From the NCBI GenBank assembly GCA_030323885.1, contig CM059192.1, forward strand, positions 62,861,593-62,925,592: DNA of 64,000 bases. Direction: 5' to 3'. This document shows, one piece after another, positions 10,049-21,070 of this stretch (positions are counted from its first letter, which is position 1; each line of letters begins with the position of its first letter). Made by a program: the position numbers and the translations under genes. The notes beneath the pieces were generated by a model, which made no database searches, was not told where the DNA came from, and saw nothing but the letters and a program-made list of their open reading frames with translations. Origin of the DNA: Branchipolynoe longqiensis (taxonomy: Eukaryota > Annelida > Polychaeta > Phyllodocida > Polynoidae).

Positions 10049-13000
10049 TAACTATTTGAACAAAATTATGAAGCGCAAATCATCAAATAACGCGGAAACC
10101 ATGTAAACCGGGGGGGGGGGGGGGGGAGGACCTTTGAGCCCGGAGGGACCTGCGCTATGGGGTGGCTACCTTCTGACTGTAGTCTATGGGTCGCCGCCCG
10201 TCGATTCGTGCCCACGCGTTGCGCCGCAGGTTCTCGGCGGGGGTGGTGACTTTGCACCGGCCGTAAGGCGGGTAGGTCCGGTAGTAATCCGTCTGTAACA
10301 GGCGAAGGAGCCTACATCAAGGGAGCTGCATACCAAGCAGCGGTATTACAAATTAACAGTGTGGTGTGTGGTTGTACAGGGCTGGGAGTCGTCAGCAACA
10401 ACACGAAGACAGCAGATATCTCACTTCCGGTATAATGACAATGCCAAACATGTGAGGGATTTGGTTGGTTGTTGGGAGTTTTACCTTGGCAACATCTAAG
10501 GTCACATCAGGACGTGTACGGACTTGTGACAGTGCACACTCGTGGCAACTTTATAGTGATCCCCCACTGGTTAATCAGGCTGCTGGAACTATGGCCCGAT
10601 ATCGCACTCAGTCACATTATTTGGACACTGAGCTAACCAGTCCTTGCCCTATCCTATTAATGCCGAGCGCCAGGCTAGGAAGCAACAAATATCAATTTTA
10701 AAGTCATTGGTTTGACTCGACCGGGAACCGAACTCCCTACCTTCCGCAAGCGATGCCCACGCTCTACCGATTAGGCCACCGCGCCCGGTCCGCATGTGAG
10801 GGAAGATGACATGACAAAACGGGGGGGGGGGGGATAGGAAATTCAGTGAAAATTGGACCTTTTTCATCAATGTCGATGACACACAGGCATACAACAAAAT
10901 ACAACAAAAAACAACAATGCAAATAAGCGAAGCATCGTCACACAACAATCATTTCTTCAAACCCCTTCCTCTTAACATTTCTCTAAAGCCGAGCACGCCG
11001 GTAAAATAAACCACTATCTGTCTTATTTACTTCATTCACTTCCTTCCTCCCAACCCTCGTCCTGATATGACTTTAGATGTTGCCAGGACGTAAAACTCCA
11101 ACAACCAACCAATCCTCCCAACCCAACGGCTACTGGACACGAGTGCTCTGCTAAAATCGGACTGGTCGAGATCAGGGCCGCATTCAGGGTCCGTCTCGGA
11201 GGCGCCTCGGCGACGTCTCGGCGACGTCTCGGCGATGCTTTTTGGTCTATTTGCGTTCAGGGTCCGTCTCGGCGACGCCTCCCTTTTCAAGTTGGAGACA
11301 AAAAGCTCCTCGAAAATGGCCGCGGCATGCAGTGGTTTCATCCAATCAGAGCGCAGCATTTCGATTGCAAATGGCCACCACCTATGGGGGCGGCCATTTT
11401 CGAGGCGACCAACTGCTATTGTTGTTCAGAATAGCCTGACGTCACGGGCGCCTCCGAGGCGCCTCCGAGACAGACCCTGAACGCGGCCCTGATACCGCTT
11501 CAATGATTCGTCGTTATCGTAGTGCTTCTACAACCCCCAACCCGAAGTCTACAATTCAGCCCCCAAAAGGACCGATTTATCGGTGCTGTTTTGAATGCTG
11601 CCGTTCTGCAGCTTGTAACCGATAGGCTACAAACCCACCAAGAAGAAGTACATTGCCTGACATTTGCCATTACTAACAAGTAACATAGGAAAGCCCTGGT
11701 TCGCTTGCTTAAATAATCTGACTGAGTGGGATATTGTGTAATGGTGCTAGCGATGTGATATCTCTGTGTGGCAGGAAGCACTACGAAGCTGAACCCCAAA
11801 ATCCTATGTTTACTGTTTGTGCTGGGCAGTCATTAAACAAACAAACAAAAAACAAACAAAGAACTACGAAGCCGCTACGAATGGCATTGTCACAAGGCAG
11901 TACCGGTCCTCACGTGACATCATATTGTAAAGTCCAATACTCGAAATGTGGCTGTGAAGGCAGGCTAGGGGGAAATCAATACAGACAAAGAGAAAGGAAT
12001 AGTATCAATTGTAAAGAAGAAGAGAGAGTCCAGCCCTCTGGTTTATTATTTATATGGTTACATGGGTTCATTGTAGAGTTGATAGCCAAGAATGCTTGTT
12101 TCCCAATGGGAACCATCATGGGGCCATACATGCAGGCCCCCTGGTGGTGGCCATACCTTTGAGTGTGGTGATCCCTATCCCAGCAGAGGGGGTAGGCCCT
12201 GAGTGCACTCACACCCAGACCTGCCAGCACCACTATGTCTATTTACATCCCACTCAGGCACCACCAGCCCATACATATATATATATACATACATGGGCCT
12301 GGTGACGTACACCGATCAGTAATAGAACATTTGCATTCCCCCTATGCCGAATATCGTAATATTTTACAATATGTTGCTAGGATGGAAAACAGCAAAGACA
12401 GAAAGAAGCGTGACTGACCCTCTTTAGGGCGACGTAGGTCTCGGTGCCGGGCCGAGCCGAGAAGCCCTCGTCCTCCGGGAAGGGCATGTGTGTGGCGTTG
12501 TGGACGACAACCCGCACCCCGGCCGCCTTGCCCGCCGCCTTCACGTACTCGGCCTGGTTGACGAACAGCACCAGCTCCAGACCTGTGGGCAGCCACAAAC
12601 CCCAGGTTACCAGTCCACGCACACACCACAGTGCACACAGGGACTGGGGATACGCGAGTCGTTCGGAGGGGGAGGGGGTGCAAACAAAAGGAAACATCGG
12701 GTCTAGAGAGGGAGTCGAACTCATATTGCTCCCATTCCGGGGCGAGCGTCCTAAACATTAGGTTATCTTGGCTCCCTAGTGCAATCACCCTACCGATGTC
12801 AACTTGTATGTGTGGTATTTCACCTCGAGAGGTGAGTGCTCCTACCTACACCCATAAATGTCATACTTACAATTACAAATAGGCGTATCCGGGTAGCGCA
12901 CTTACACACAGGGAATGTTCAGCACTCAGCACTCAGCACTCAGCAGGCACAGTATTGGTTCAAGGCAGCCAACATTTGATGCTTTCGTCAGACTGTGCAA

Positions 13001-16000
13001 CTTCAAGTGGAGATAGGGAGAGTGAGGAAGAGGGTAGAGGGAAAAGAAGTAAAGAGGTGACGTAGAGCAGGTGAAGAGAAGTTGAAGCTACACGGCCAAC
13101 ATCAAATTGTAGAAACCAAAACACTTAACTCATTTGATCCTACATATGCAACTTAGCTAGCACTTATTAAACAATCATTGATGCATACAAGGAATTCTAA
13201 AACAAACCTTCCACTACCGAAGCCTATGATGTTCAGATTTTCGGCAACCATTGGTAGAAAGATAACTCCTATTTGTTTGTTCTAAGTGATACAAAGTTTA
13301 CCAGCTATCCACACTACTGTAACATTTATACTTGACATTGCACCATTTGGAACACATAAGTTTAGAATGCATACACTCGAAATGTTCGCCTTGCACTCGA
13401 AATAGCCGAGCTAGCCTCAATATTTCAGCTGTAATCTTTCGACTTCTCTTTCCCAGCATGAAGTTCTACTTGGCATAATTGAACCGTTGAAAAGACACTC
13501 CAAAAACAACACACTGTAACCCTATGTAAATAAGCAGGTCCACCTACCGTATTTGGGCCCTGTCTTCTTAACTGTCTTGATAGCGTTGTCGTTGTAGCCA
13601 TTGTTAAACGTGTAGCAGTTTCCGTATTGGGCATTCAAAGAGTGGCTAAAATTACTGAAAATAAGTGAAGTAATTTATTTTAATATTATTTTAATTTTTT
13701 TTTTTTATAATCCCAGTCACATTAACTCTACATTGAGTCAACCAGCCCTAATAATGTCCAGTACTAGTCAAGGTACTGACAATTATCAAATTTGTAAGTC
13801 TTTGATTGGACTCAGCCAGAGATGGATTCCCGAAGCCCCACTCCCCTCTTCCCCCGAACAAAACCCATGTCCAATATTTTGGTCTACATACCAACATTAA
13901 TTTGGCATTTATTCACTTCAACTATATCTAAGCTTAATCCTTTGAAATAAGCTAACCAAAACTAAAGAAACGTAGATTCTATTCAATCTGTTGTATCTCA
14001 AATAAAATATGACAGAAACACAAAACTCATCGAATTATGTAAATTTAATATAATTCAACACCTAATTATAGAGACCAACACGGATTCACTGGAGGCAAAT
14101 CTTGCCTGACACAACTACTAGAAGTGATGGAAATTTGGACTGACTGGCTGGATCATGGCCTGGCATGGGACACCATCTATCTGGACTTCTCCAAAGCCTT
14201 TGATAGTGTGCCTCACAAAAGACTATTAAACAAAATCAAAGCTCTGGGAATATCCGGATCAATTTCTGAATGGATACAGGACTTCCTGTCTGAGAGAAAG
14301 CAAAAATAAAAAATCTTCCTTTAAGAATGTCACCTCAGGAATACCTCAGGGAAGTGTGCTGGGATCAATATTATTTATAATATTTATAAATGACCTGCTA
14401 GGCAGTGTCTCATCAAACCTAAAAATATTTGCGGATGACACAAAAGTCTTTCGAACCATAAAAGATGTAGGAGATAAAAAATCTCTTGCAAGAGGATATT
14501 CTGAAACTCACACAATGGTCTGAGAAATGGCAATTGCCCTTCAATGAAAAGAAGTGGAAAATTATTCAATACGGGAAAAATAATCCTCATTATTCCTATA
14601 ATATGACGTAAAACCCAGAGCCATTTCAAAGTTAAGGCAACACAGTTTCTCAAACAGGATCATAAATATATGGAACAGTCTCTCACAAAATGTTATTGAT
14701 GCCGAGTCAATAAATTCATTCAAGAACAGATGATGGGCTGATGATCCAGGGAAATTTGACCCCTTATTCACCACATGCTACTAATTATTCCTTGTGTTGC
14801 ATATTTACTTGCACTCACGCAAAAATGAGAGACAAATAAGTGTTCACACTTCCTCTCTACCATTCGCTATTTCGCTATTAGAGCAGTATTCCCGCAGTGG
14901 AAGGTAGAAGAGGTTGCCTTACGCAGGCGCACAGGACCGCCCGAGGAAGGAGCAGCTGACGAGCATGTTGCCAAGCTGGTGCCCGGTCGCCCTGCGCTGG
15001 GTGCTATTCATGTTGGCGTAGGCCAACAGGAAGTTCTCCTCCAGCTGGTACTCGGGGTCAGAGGTCATGTAGAACAGCTGGGCGTCCGACTCCAGGTAGG
15101 GGTCGTAGAAGCCCCCCATGTTGTACGCGTCGACGGTGACTGGAGGCTGCGTCGATCCACCCGTGCTCGGCGTAGTAGAGTTGGAGGCGGAGTCGGGGGT
15201 GTACTGCAAAGACGGGGTCAACGGCACAAATCAGTACTACTAGTAAGTGATCTCTCACAAAGAGTACGCGAATGAGAAATGGTTAGTTACCCGGCCCCCG
15301 GCTTGGTTAATTATCCCCCCCCCCTCTAGTTTATAGAGAACTTGATTTAAATTCGCCTAAGACACTTATATTCATGATTTGTTTTGTTTGTTGGGGTTTT
15401 GGGTCATGGCAACATCTAATGTCAGATGAGCATGTGACAGTCCACATTCATTCCTACTTAATAGTGCTGCCCCATTGGGAGACCGGCCACTAGTGTCATG
15501 ACTAGTGTCTGTCACACTATCTTGATACTGAGCAAACCAGTCCTTGCCCTATCCTATTAATACTGAGTGCCAGGCTAGGTAGCGATAAGTATCAATTTTG
15601 TAATTCATTGGTTTGACTTGGTCGGAGTACGAACCCACGACCTTCCGAACGGGATGCCAACCAGCATTCTTAGCGATTTGACCGTCATGTGTGGGATGTA
15701 AGTACTGAAACCTAGCACTGCAAAAATATGTTGGCTCACTATGCTGCCATATTCAAGGATGCTCAGTCCACTCCCTACACAAAACAAGGTGGGTCTGCAT
15801 ATAACACAAGGTTAGTTCCCATACAAAACAAGTGCAGTTCGCATACACAAAGTAAAACCCAGACACAATTAGGATAGTCCCCAAGGTCAAGTTAATCCAC
15901 ATTCAAAACAAAGTTAGTCCCCATACAAAACAAAGTTCATCCCCATACAAAACAAGGTTAGTCCCCATACAAAACAAAGTTCATCCCCATACAAAACAAG

Positions 16001-19000
16001 GTTAGTCCCCATACAAAACAAAGTTCATCCCCATACAAAACAAGGTTAGTCCCCATACAAAACAAAGTTTGTCCCCCATACAAAACAAGGTTAGTCTCCA
16101 TACAAAATAAAGTTCTTCCCCATACAAAACAAGGTTAGTCCCCATTGATTACAAGGTTAGTTCCCTCGTAGTGAAGCCTGCACAGACATTTCCGGGTGCG
16201 TAGGTGTTGAAGCCCTGGAGGCCGGTGAGTTTGGAGAGTCTGGCCGGGTTGACGTTGCAGAAGGTGATGGCCGGGTACTGGAGTTGGCTGGCAGTCTCCA
16301 GTCCGACGATTGTCTCAGACGGGTAGCTAAGGTACTTGGTGAACGCCAGGGTGACTTGCCAGCCAGCGGTGACTGGTTGTTGTTGGAGAGGAAAGAGCGT
16401 TATGTTTACAATCTTTAGTAACAACTCCTTAAAATGAAATCAACTTATCCGTGGTGTCCAGTTTGCAGCCGAACTCTGGCTGTCGGTTTCCACTCAGACC
16501 CTCCTATAAAGTATCGACTCGTTGACCAGACTGCTCTACCGATTCGGACAGAGGAAGCCTGAGACTGAGGTGGGGAAAAGGGGGTTCATTCAATCGGACA
16601 AATAGGTTCACAGTGTCAAGTAAATTAAAAATGTTAATTGATGTGGGGGTTCAATCCATCTGCTCAATGTCAGCTGATGGTAGAGGGAGGACCTGGGAGC
16701 CCGAGGAGGTAGGTCCGGGAGCTGACCCCCACGAAGTGGCGTTTAATAAAGAGGGTGCTCGACAAGGGGTCCGCATGGAGCTGGCGGTAGGCCCAGGACA
16801 CGTCCGCAGACCAGCAGAATGCGCCCCTGCTATCACGCGCCATCCGACGGCTGATGTCGGAGGCCTCCGGGAGTTTGTATGCGTGGGGGCGCCCCAGGTA
16901 TTCCCTCCTGCGGATGCCCAAGTTGGCGCTTCGGCCCAGGGGGTAGGAGAGGTTGCCGATGATTCAACACTTCCCGGGGGTGGACTTGGGCCGCGTCATT
17001 ATGGGGCTGCACTGTGCCCAGGGGGCACAATACAACGCTATGTCAACAAGATATTGTGTGCGTTTGTTTGTTGAGGCTTTACCGTTACATCCGAACATCA
17101 TCCAAGGTCATATCAGGACGGCTACTGACTTGTGAGAGTGTGCACTAACGGTGACTTTATAAGGTTGCCCCACTGGAAGACCAAGCAACTGGCACCATAA
17201 CCCACTCAAGTCACACTATCTTTATTTTAGCAAATAGAATTTGCTAATACCGAGCGCCAGACTAGGTAATGGCAGGTATCAATTTTGTAAGTCATTTATT
17301 TGACTTGGGCGCGTATTAAATCCACGAACCTCTTCATATAGTCTACATAGAAATGACGGAGGAGGAGAATAAGAAGAATAAGAAGAAAAAGAAGAAAAGA
17401 AGAGAAAAGACAACGACAATCCGTGACTACCAAATAAGAATTGGGGCCAGATATTAAAAATATAATTATTTGTATAATAAAGTGTGGTAATGTTGGGAAA
17501 AGTATTGGATAATTGTCCGATACAAATGATTATTCAAACATTTGTTAGATATGTTGTCTGCGTTCTGCAAAGTACATGTATGCAGATGCATCATTGTGAC
17601 CATTTGTCTGCAGAGAGACCTGTGGTAGTCGTAATAATTATGAGGATGATAGAAACAGCACAATAATAGAACTGTCGACACTGGCTTATCATGAAATGGT
17701 GTTTTTTTGTGGACGTGTAAGAAACAAAATAATAGGCCTGCTTACTTTCAACTGAATTCTTTACCAACAAAATAGTTAATAACACACTATTTTTGCTACA
17801 ATATATTCGTAGTTGGGATCTGGATTAGATCTCAGAGTTGTTGAAGTGAAAGTGTTCCGCATGCCTTATCACAGTGAGTAGTTCCAGAAGTTGTTATTAT
17901 TGTGGCCCGAAACCTGCCGGAAACCAAACGCACCACAGTTATGCCATTTGCCGCACAATGGCAGCACTGCAACATAGTCCAGCTCAACAATGCAGACTGG
18001 ACTTGTGGGTTTTGGTATGACCATGACAAGTGGCGATAATTGACAGATATTACTGAAATGCGATATGGAAATGAGATTTGTTTCCACAGGAACATACATT
18101 ACAACAACAAAAAGATGGAATATACACTTTCAAACAGAATGTACAGTTGCTATACCAGTGACTATTATTGCTTTAAGGTCCCTGAGCAAATCAGCTCATA
18201 CCTACAGCCTCGAGGGCGGCTCGGAGCAGGGACCTTAGATGTTGCCAGGATTTACATCCTGGCAACATCTAAGGTCATTATGATAGGCACTGACTTGTGA
18301 CAGTGTGCATTACATGTACCCCCTGGAAAACCAGGTGGGAGTGGGGTGTATCTCAAATTTGATAGGTTATAGAGCTTCAATTTCACTCTTACACAAAGTT
18401 TCCCTCAAGGACCTCCATTGCAGTGAACTGCTTCTGTTGTTGTTGTTGCTGTTGTTTGTTTGTTGTTGTTTTACGTCCTAGCAACATCTAAGGTCATATC
18501 AGGACGGGGCTGCTTCTGTATCTGCTGGGTCCCTCCCCAGAAATTAACACATCCCCTAAATTACTGCATTGTCGAAAATGAAATTGATAGACTTTACCTG
18601 TAAAGCACAACAACACATTCTATTTTTCAGAGAAGAGCTAAAATAGATTTGTACCTGGACTCTTCACATGTTTCAGTTCTATTTCATCGGGAAAGGCTTT
18701 CCAACTGTTCAAGTATTCCTTGATCTACATCACTATAACATCTGAAGAGTGCCATCGCGGCTAAACGTCTAAATTATCACAATTTGACAACAGTGACCCC
18801 AATGACTCCAAGCGATTAAGTAGTTTCAATATACACAAAGACTAGTTTTAACAGATCCTGATGACTGTGTATAAGTACACTTGTGTCGGCCATCTTTCTG
18901 TTCCTTCGTGTCACTATTAACTCACCTACGCCCGACAAGAGGATGAGCAGCCAGAACAGTTTCCTGAAGTTGCTTTTGTGCCTGCTCACGTTGGGCAATC

Positions 19001-19106
19001 CGTGCATGCCCGTGTTTTCTGCAAGGTTCCTTACCAGGGACAACCACCCTGTGTTCTTCACCTTTACCTCTCCCACCCACCCGGCTTTAACTTCCGGTCC
19101 TGACAT
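7110..19106 (-). CDS. DEG/ENaC family cation channel, gene 1 (nine exons, 3' end not in window)
   Basis: Member of the amiloride-sensitive sodium channel family: trimeric plasma-membrane cation channels with two membrane segments and a large Cys-rich extracellular domain. Exons on the minus strand are 19106-18926, 16372-16188, 15203-14923, 13654-13548, 12582-12419, 10292-10170, 9141-8997, 7709-7631 and 7167-7110, giving about 441 residues. Phases agree at every junction; the exon 2 donor is the one uncertain site. Landmarks in order are the cytosolic HG motif (residue 35), TM1 (about 48-70), PAITFCNVNP, YGNCYTFN, PGTETYVAL, YPPYGRC, CKNTCLQL, CPPTC and SQASWPS. The pre-TM2 strand, TM2 and stop were not found. 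Ligand and ion preference cannot be read from this. It is a paralogue of gene 2, 20 kb upstream on the same strand. Confidence 0.88.
7631..7709 (-). CDS. gene 1 exon 8: CDAPCPPTC exon
   Basis: Acceptor TTGTTTTACAG, donor TT|GTAAGT, phase 2. The exon encodes LCTQSVYNSFANGKLRCDAP, then CPPTC, the distal Cys cluster before the conserved Y/I-S strand. Confidence 0.9.
8039..8633. mobile_element. foldback MITE, family b
   Basis: Ends are inverted copies of AGCTGTATTCACAYGGG. The interior repeats ATTCACACGG-like and CGATTTATATGAATCGATT-like words in both orientations. It is non-coding and lies in the intron between exons 7 and 8 of gene 1. Confidence 0.7.
8997..9141 (-). CDS. gene 1 exon 7: thumb cysteine exon
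   Basis: Acceptor CTTCATTCAG. The exon begins ACKNTCLQLNIITKCACYDP, the C-x3-C...C-x-C pattern of the family's Cys-rich domain. Of two overlapping donors, G|GTGAGT (last base 8997, phase 1) is chosen because it keeps the frame into exon 8; GTAGGT four bases earlier does not. Confidence 0.9.
9585..9745 (-). repeat. tRNA-derived SINE fragment
   Basis: Carries the core TTGCCCTGTTCTAATAATAC and a tRNA-like head with the B-box-like word GTTCGAATCC (plus-strand reading), like the full copy at 10462-10797. The tail is missing. Confidence 0.55.
9978..10050. repeat. TA/CA microsatellite
   Basis: Runs of ATATATAC and ACACAC words. The short open frames here are caused by the repeat. A G-tract of about 18 bases follows at 10109. 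Confidence 0.9.
10170..10292 (-). CDS. gene 1 exon 6: YPPYGRC exon
   Basis: Acceptor CGCCTGTTACAG, 41 codons, donor AAG|GTAGCC, phase 0 on both sides. TYPPYGRCK matches the P-x-x-Y/W-G-x-C motif of the family, given as LPKPWGDC in gene 2. The exon is GC-rich compared with its flanks. Gene 2 carries this segment and the next in one exon, so the intron between exons 6 and 7 is specific to one paralogue. Confidence 0.85.
10462..10797 (-). repeat. tRNA-derived SINE, best-preserved copy
   Basis: On the minus strand it starts with a tRNA-like head: GGCCTAATCGGTAGAGCG resembles a Pol III A box and GAGTTCGGTTCCC a B box. Next comes a conserved core (complement of ACCAGTCCTTGCCCTATCCT) and a tail (complement of CTTGGCAACATCTAAGGTCA). 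Other copies lie at 15380-15690, 17058-17335, 52215-52450 and 52985-53318. Tail-only scraps lie near 7502, 11055, 18228, 18462, 23360 and 63698. Confidence 0.75.
11173..11491. mobile_element. GC-rich MITE, family c
   Basis: Terminal inverted repeats of about 38 bp start CAGGGCCGCATTCAGGGTCC. The subterminal part is built from GGAGGCGCCTCGG-like palindromes. The centre contains CGAAAATGGCCGC and its inverted partner CGGCCATTTTCG around ATCCAATCAGAG, a CCAAT-box-like word. It lies in the intron between exons 5 and 6 of gene 1. Confidence 0.75.
11930..12360 (+). repeat. LTR-like dispersed repeat, copy 1
   Basis: About 430 bp that recurs inverted at 37230-37690 and partly at 40770-40905. In the orientation of the second copy it has ATATAAATAATA followed by a pyrimidine-rich CTCTTCTTCTTTACAC stretch, reminiscent of a promoter in an LTR. 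No internal coding region is attached to any copy, so the class is uncertain. Confidence 0.5.
12419..12582 (-). CDS. gene 1 exon 5: GLELVLF to GTETYVAL
   Basis: Acceptor TGCCCACAG. The exon encodes GLELVLFVNQAEYV and then EDEGFSARPGTETYVALKR, among the most conserved parts of the extracellular beta-ball and palm region. It ends in phase 0 at AGG|GTCAGT. Confidence 0.92.
12700..12785 (-). repeat. second tRNA-like SINE head
   Basis: On the minus strand, AGCCAAGATAACCTAATG resembles an A box and GAGTTCGACTCCCT a B box. A related head lies at 37810-37900. It has no cloverleaf complete enough to call a tRNA gene. Confidence 0.5.
13548..13654 (-). CDS. gene 1 exon 4: YGNCYTFN exon
   Basis: Acceptor TTATTTTCAG at 13655. 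The exon encodes NFSHSLNAQYGNCYTFNNGY, with the highly conserved G-x-C-Y-T-F-N motif of DEG/ENaC proteins. The donor is G|GTAGGT, phase 1. Confidence 0.9.
14060..14760 (+). mobile_element. CR1-like LINE reverse transcriptase fragment
   Basis: Shows the RT palm in order: HGFTGGKSCLTQLLEVM, IYLDFSKAFDSVPHKRLL (motif A), then after a frame break GIPQGSVLG (motif B), FADDTKVF (catalytic FADD) and TQWSEKWQLPFNEKK. Stops and frameshifts make it inactive. It sits in the intron between exons 3 and 4 of gene 1. Confidence 0.8.
14923..15203 (-). CDS. gene 1 exon 3: extracellular domain
   Basis: Acceptor GTCTTTGCAG, then 93 codons in phase 0. The Ser/Thr-rich start (SNSTTPSTGGSTQPP) is followed by the conserved stretch LGNMLVSCSFLGRSCAP, which carries two of the paired cysteines of the family. 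The donor is GC|GTAAGG, phase 2. Confidence 0.88.
15380..15690 (-). repeat. tRNA-derived SINE copy
   Basis: Same tail, core (ACCAGTCCTTGCCCTATCCT) and tRNA-like head as the 10462-10797 copy, with small differences. It lies in the intron between exons 2 and 3 of gene 1. Confidence 0.65.
15797..16165. repeat. 22-bp minisatellite next to gene 1 exon 2
   Basis: Units of CCCATACAAAACAAGGTTAGTC alternate with a CAAAGTTCATC variant, giving a 44-bp higher period. The last unit, near 16150-16172, overlaps the region just after the chosen exon 2 donor, where the minus strand reads GGGAACTAACCTTGTAATC. Confidence 0.85.
16188..16372 (-). CDS. gene 1 exon 2: end of TM1 and first extracellular strand
   Basis: The acceptor follows AACAACAACCAG. 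The phase-1 codon from exon 1 is completed to Val, and the exon continues GWQVTLAFTKYLSYPSETIV, then LQYPAITFCNVNPARLSKL, the family hallmark after TM1. The 3' end is the weakest boundary in the gene. AAT|GTCTGT at 16188 gives the correct phase 0 into exon 3. A better-looking GTAATC further on (16157) would break the frame. A short undetected exon is also possible. Confidence 0.8.
16670..17035 (-). mobile_element. tyrosine-recombinase-type retroelement, RT fragment
   Basis: A GC-rich frame encodes NLSYPLGRSANLGIRRREYL, then AFCWSADVSWAYRQLHADPL. This matches the start of the RT palm in Ngaro/DIRS-type elements, where a D-x-S/K-x-A-Y/F-R motif A follows a D/N-L-S-x-P-x-G stretch. A TGA just upstream sits where Trp is usual. 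Other domains are absent. Confidence 0.6.
17058..17335 (-). repeat. tRNA-derived SINE copy
   Basis: Tail TTTGTTTGTTGAGGCTTTAC and a diverged core (TTTGCTAATACCGAGCGCCAG) match the family. The head is degenerate. It directly abuts the GC-rich RT fragment. Confidence 0.6.
18926..19106 (-). CDS. gene 1 exon 1: N-terminus, HG motif and start of TM1
   Basis: The ATG at 19106 starts 60 codons. The sequence NTGMHGLPNV holds the His-Gly pair that controls gating in this family, and FRKLFWLLILLSGV begins TM1. The donor is G|GTGAGT (last exon base 18926), phase 1. It is the first ATG of the frame, although the frame stays open for some distance upstream, so a slightly longer N-terminus cannot be excluded. 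Confidence 0.88.
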
Positions 19107-19246
19107 CTTGACACCACAATTAAAGTCACTCTCCGGCGGTGGACTGGACCAATAATGGGGGATTCGTTGTCACACCTTATTTTACGCAGTCACAGTGTAC
19201 GGTGCTAACGGCCGCCTAATACGAATCGCCATTTAAGACTGTTGGT

Positions 19247-19254
19247 TATTTATA
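19247..19254 (-). promoter_or_regulatory. possible TATA box for gene 1
   Basis: TATAAATA on the minus strand, about 140 bp upstream of the ATG at 19106. The position would give a 5' UTR of about 110 bases. No initiator was checked, and the surrounding DNA is AT-rich, so chance is possible. Confidence 0.35.
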
Positions 19255-19685
19255 GTGCAAATGATCACAGCCCAAACCAATCACGTAGTCCAATATTCAC
19301 CATGGGATGATGAGTGATGTGTTTGACCGTACTCTTGAAAATAAAAAAATATATGTCATGTAAGTTTCCCTGATTAAAAGATAAATTGGCGATCACGTAC
19401 TGATCAGCGGGATTCAAAGAAAATTATCACGTAATATTAGACGGCCTTTGCATGATCCAAGTGTCGCAACGTTGGACTGTAAATCCTCGGCTCGTCACAC
19501 TACACCCTACTCACACAGGATGGTTGTGTGAACATTCGACGCAGTTTCCTGATCGATATGGTCTTCAGAATAATACCTTGGCAGGTTTCTGTCCACTTCC
19601 ACAAAGCGCTGTTTTCTGTCCACCTGCTGTGGCTCCGCCGCCTTGTCGCTGCGGCTGGTGCCCCGCTGTTCGCCTTCCGCGTGAA

Positions 19686-20183
19686 AGCCGGTGTTGTGGT
19701 TTCCCAGGGACACCAGTTTGCCAGGGACACATTGCTTCTGCGCATGCGTCAAAATCGAACAGCATCGTCACTAACCTTACAAATTTAATATAATGTTTTT
19801 GGTAAAGATGTTTTCTATATGTGTACCAAACGATTTGTTTCTAGATGGTGTAATTTGAGAGATATTTGACTTCTTCTGTATTTTCCGTATGAACATTGCT
19901 CACGACCGACCATTGACTATGGCTTGAGTTTGACGGTACGCGCAGTGCAAAACGTTAGTTTTATTCAAAAATAATAGAAATCAAGAACCCTAACCTTATA
20001 AATTTAATATAGTCTTTATGGTAAATATGTTTTCTATATGTGTACCAAGCGATTTGTTTCTACATGGTGTAATTTGAGAGATATTTGACTTCTTCTGTAT
20101 GAAGATTTGCTCATGGCCGTTAACAATGCATTTGAATATATGTGTCCCTGGCAAACTGGTGTGCCTCGGAAACCGCAACACCG
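19686..20183. repeat. inverted-repeat element
   Basis: Arms of about 45 bp at 19686-19730 and 20139-20183 are near-complementary (CCAGTTTGCCAGGGACAC against GTGTCCCTGGCAAACTGG). Inside are two direct copies of a segment with TTTTCTATATGTGTACCAA, at 19786-19865 and 20005-20090. The same segment occurs as an inverted pair within the element at 60269-61687. Confidence 0.65.
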
Positions 20184-21070
20184 GCCAACTTCCAACACAA
20201 TGACTGGCCAATGGCTGACCAGGTGTAATGAACACGACCACCTCTTGTTAGAAAGAGGGGGAAACAATGGGGTGGGGACGGGGGTGGGGACGGGGACGGG
20301 GTTGGGGGTGGTGGTGAGGCTGAGGGTGGGGCTGGTGGTGGGGCTGCGTCAATACGAATATTCCCATGCTGCTCAAACTACCTTAACCGAATAATAAATA
20401 CATGAAATAGGACACAGAGAAGCAGTTCCATATTTTATAATAGCCATCAACAATTGGAAATAACGGTTAGTAAATTACAATGAATACTTTACCAGCTATA
20501 TTTCTCTCCAGTTCTTCTTTAAATTCAAAAAAAGGTTACACATGGAAAATCAAAGATGGGAAACACTGCTCGGACGCGAACATTTGTGGATAAAAACCCA
20601 ACTGCTCTCAAATGTGGATAATCTGAAATGTTTACGCAGTGCAGTGTGACTACACAATGCTCAGCAGGGTGCAGGGTCTGCGTTCCACCCACCCAGGCAG
20701 GCCTGGGCATGTACCCACCCCACCCCCGACGCGCACAGACACACAACTCTTTTAATGACCACTGGTACTGGTCTTTTCCCGATACCTATTAAAGTTGCAG
20801 TCTGAGGTTTTTGATGTATATAATGGGATTACATTTCTAGTAGATATTCTACTTTAATTGAATAGAATAAACTTTATTGTTAAAGGGTTATCTTTGGAGG
20901 TATTTACAATTAAGAAAGCCCACTAAATTCATGTTCGCATACATCTTAAAATGCTGGCCATCACAGGCTTCAACAGGGACGTGTTCTATTAAATTGACTT
21001 AATATTGCTTCTATGAAGAAATGCGTGTTTAATAAGTGCACCCTTATCTAAGTTGAACATCTAGGATCAA

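Noticed and set aside
10700..10797. tRNA gene (also at 53000 and 12700)
   Set aside because: A- and B-box-like words are present but no complete cloverleaf; each continues into a shared SINE core and tail.
15797..16165. CRISPR-like regular repeats (also 49003-50920, 53520-56445, 61840-62221)
   Set aside because: Units are contiguous with no unique spacers and lie in introns of an animal gene; these are minisatellites.
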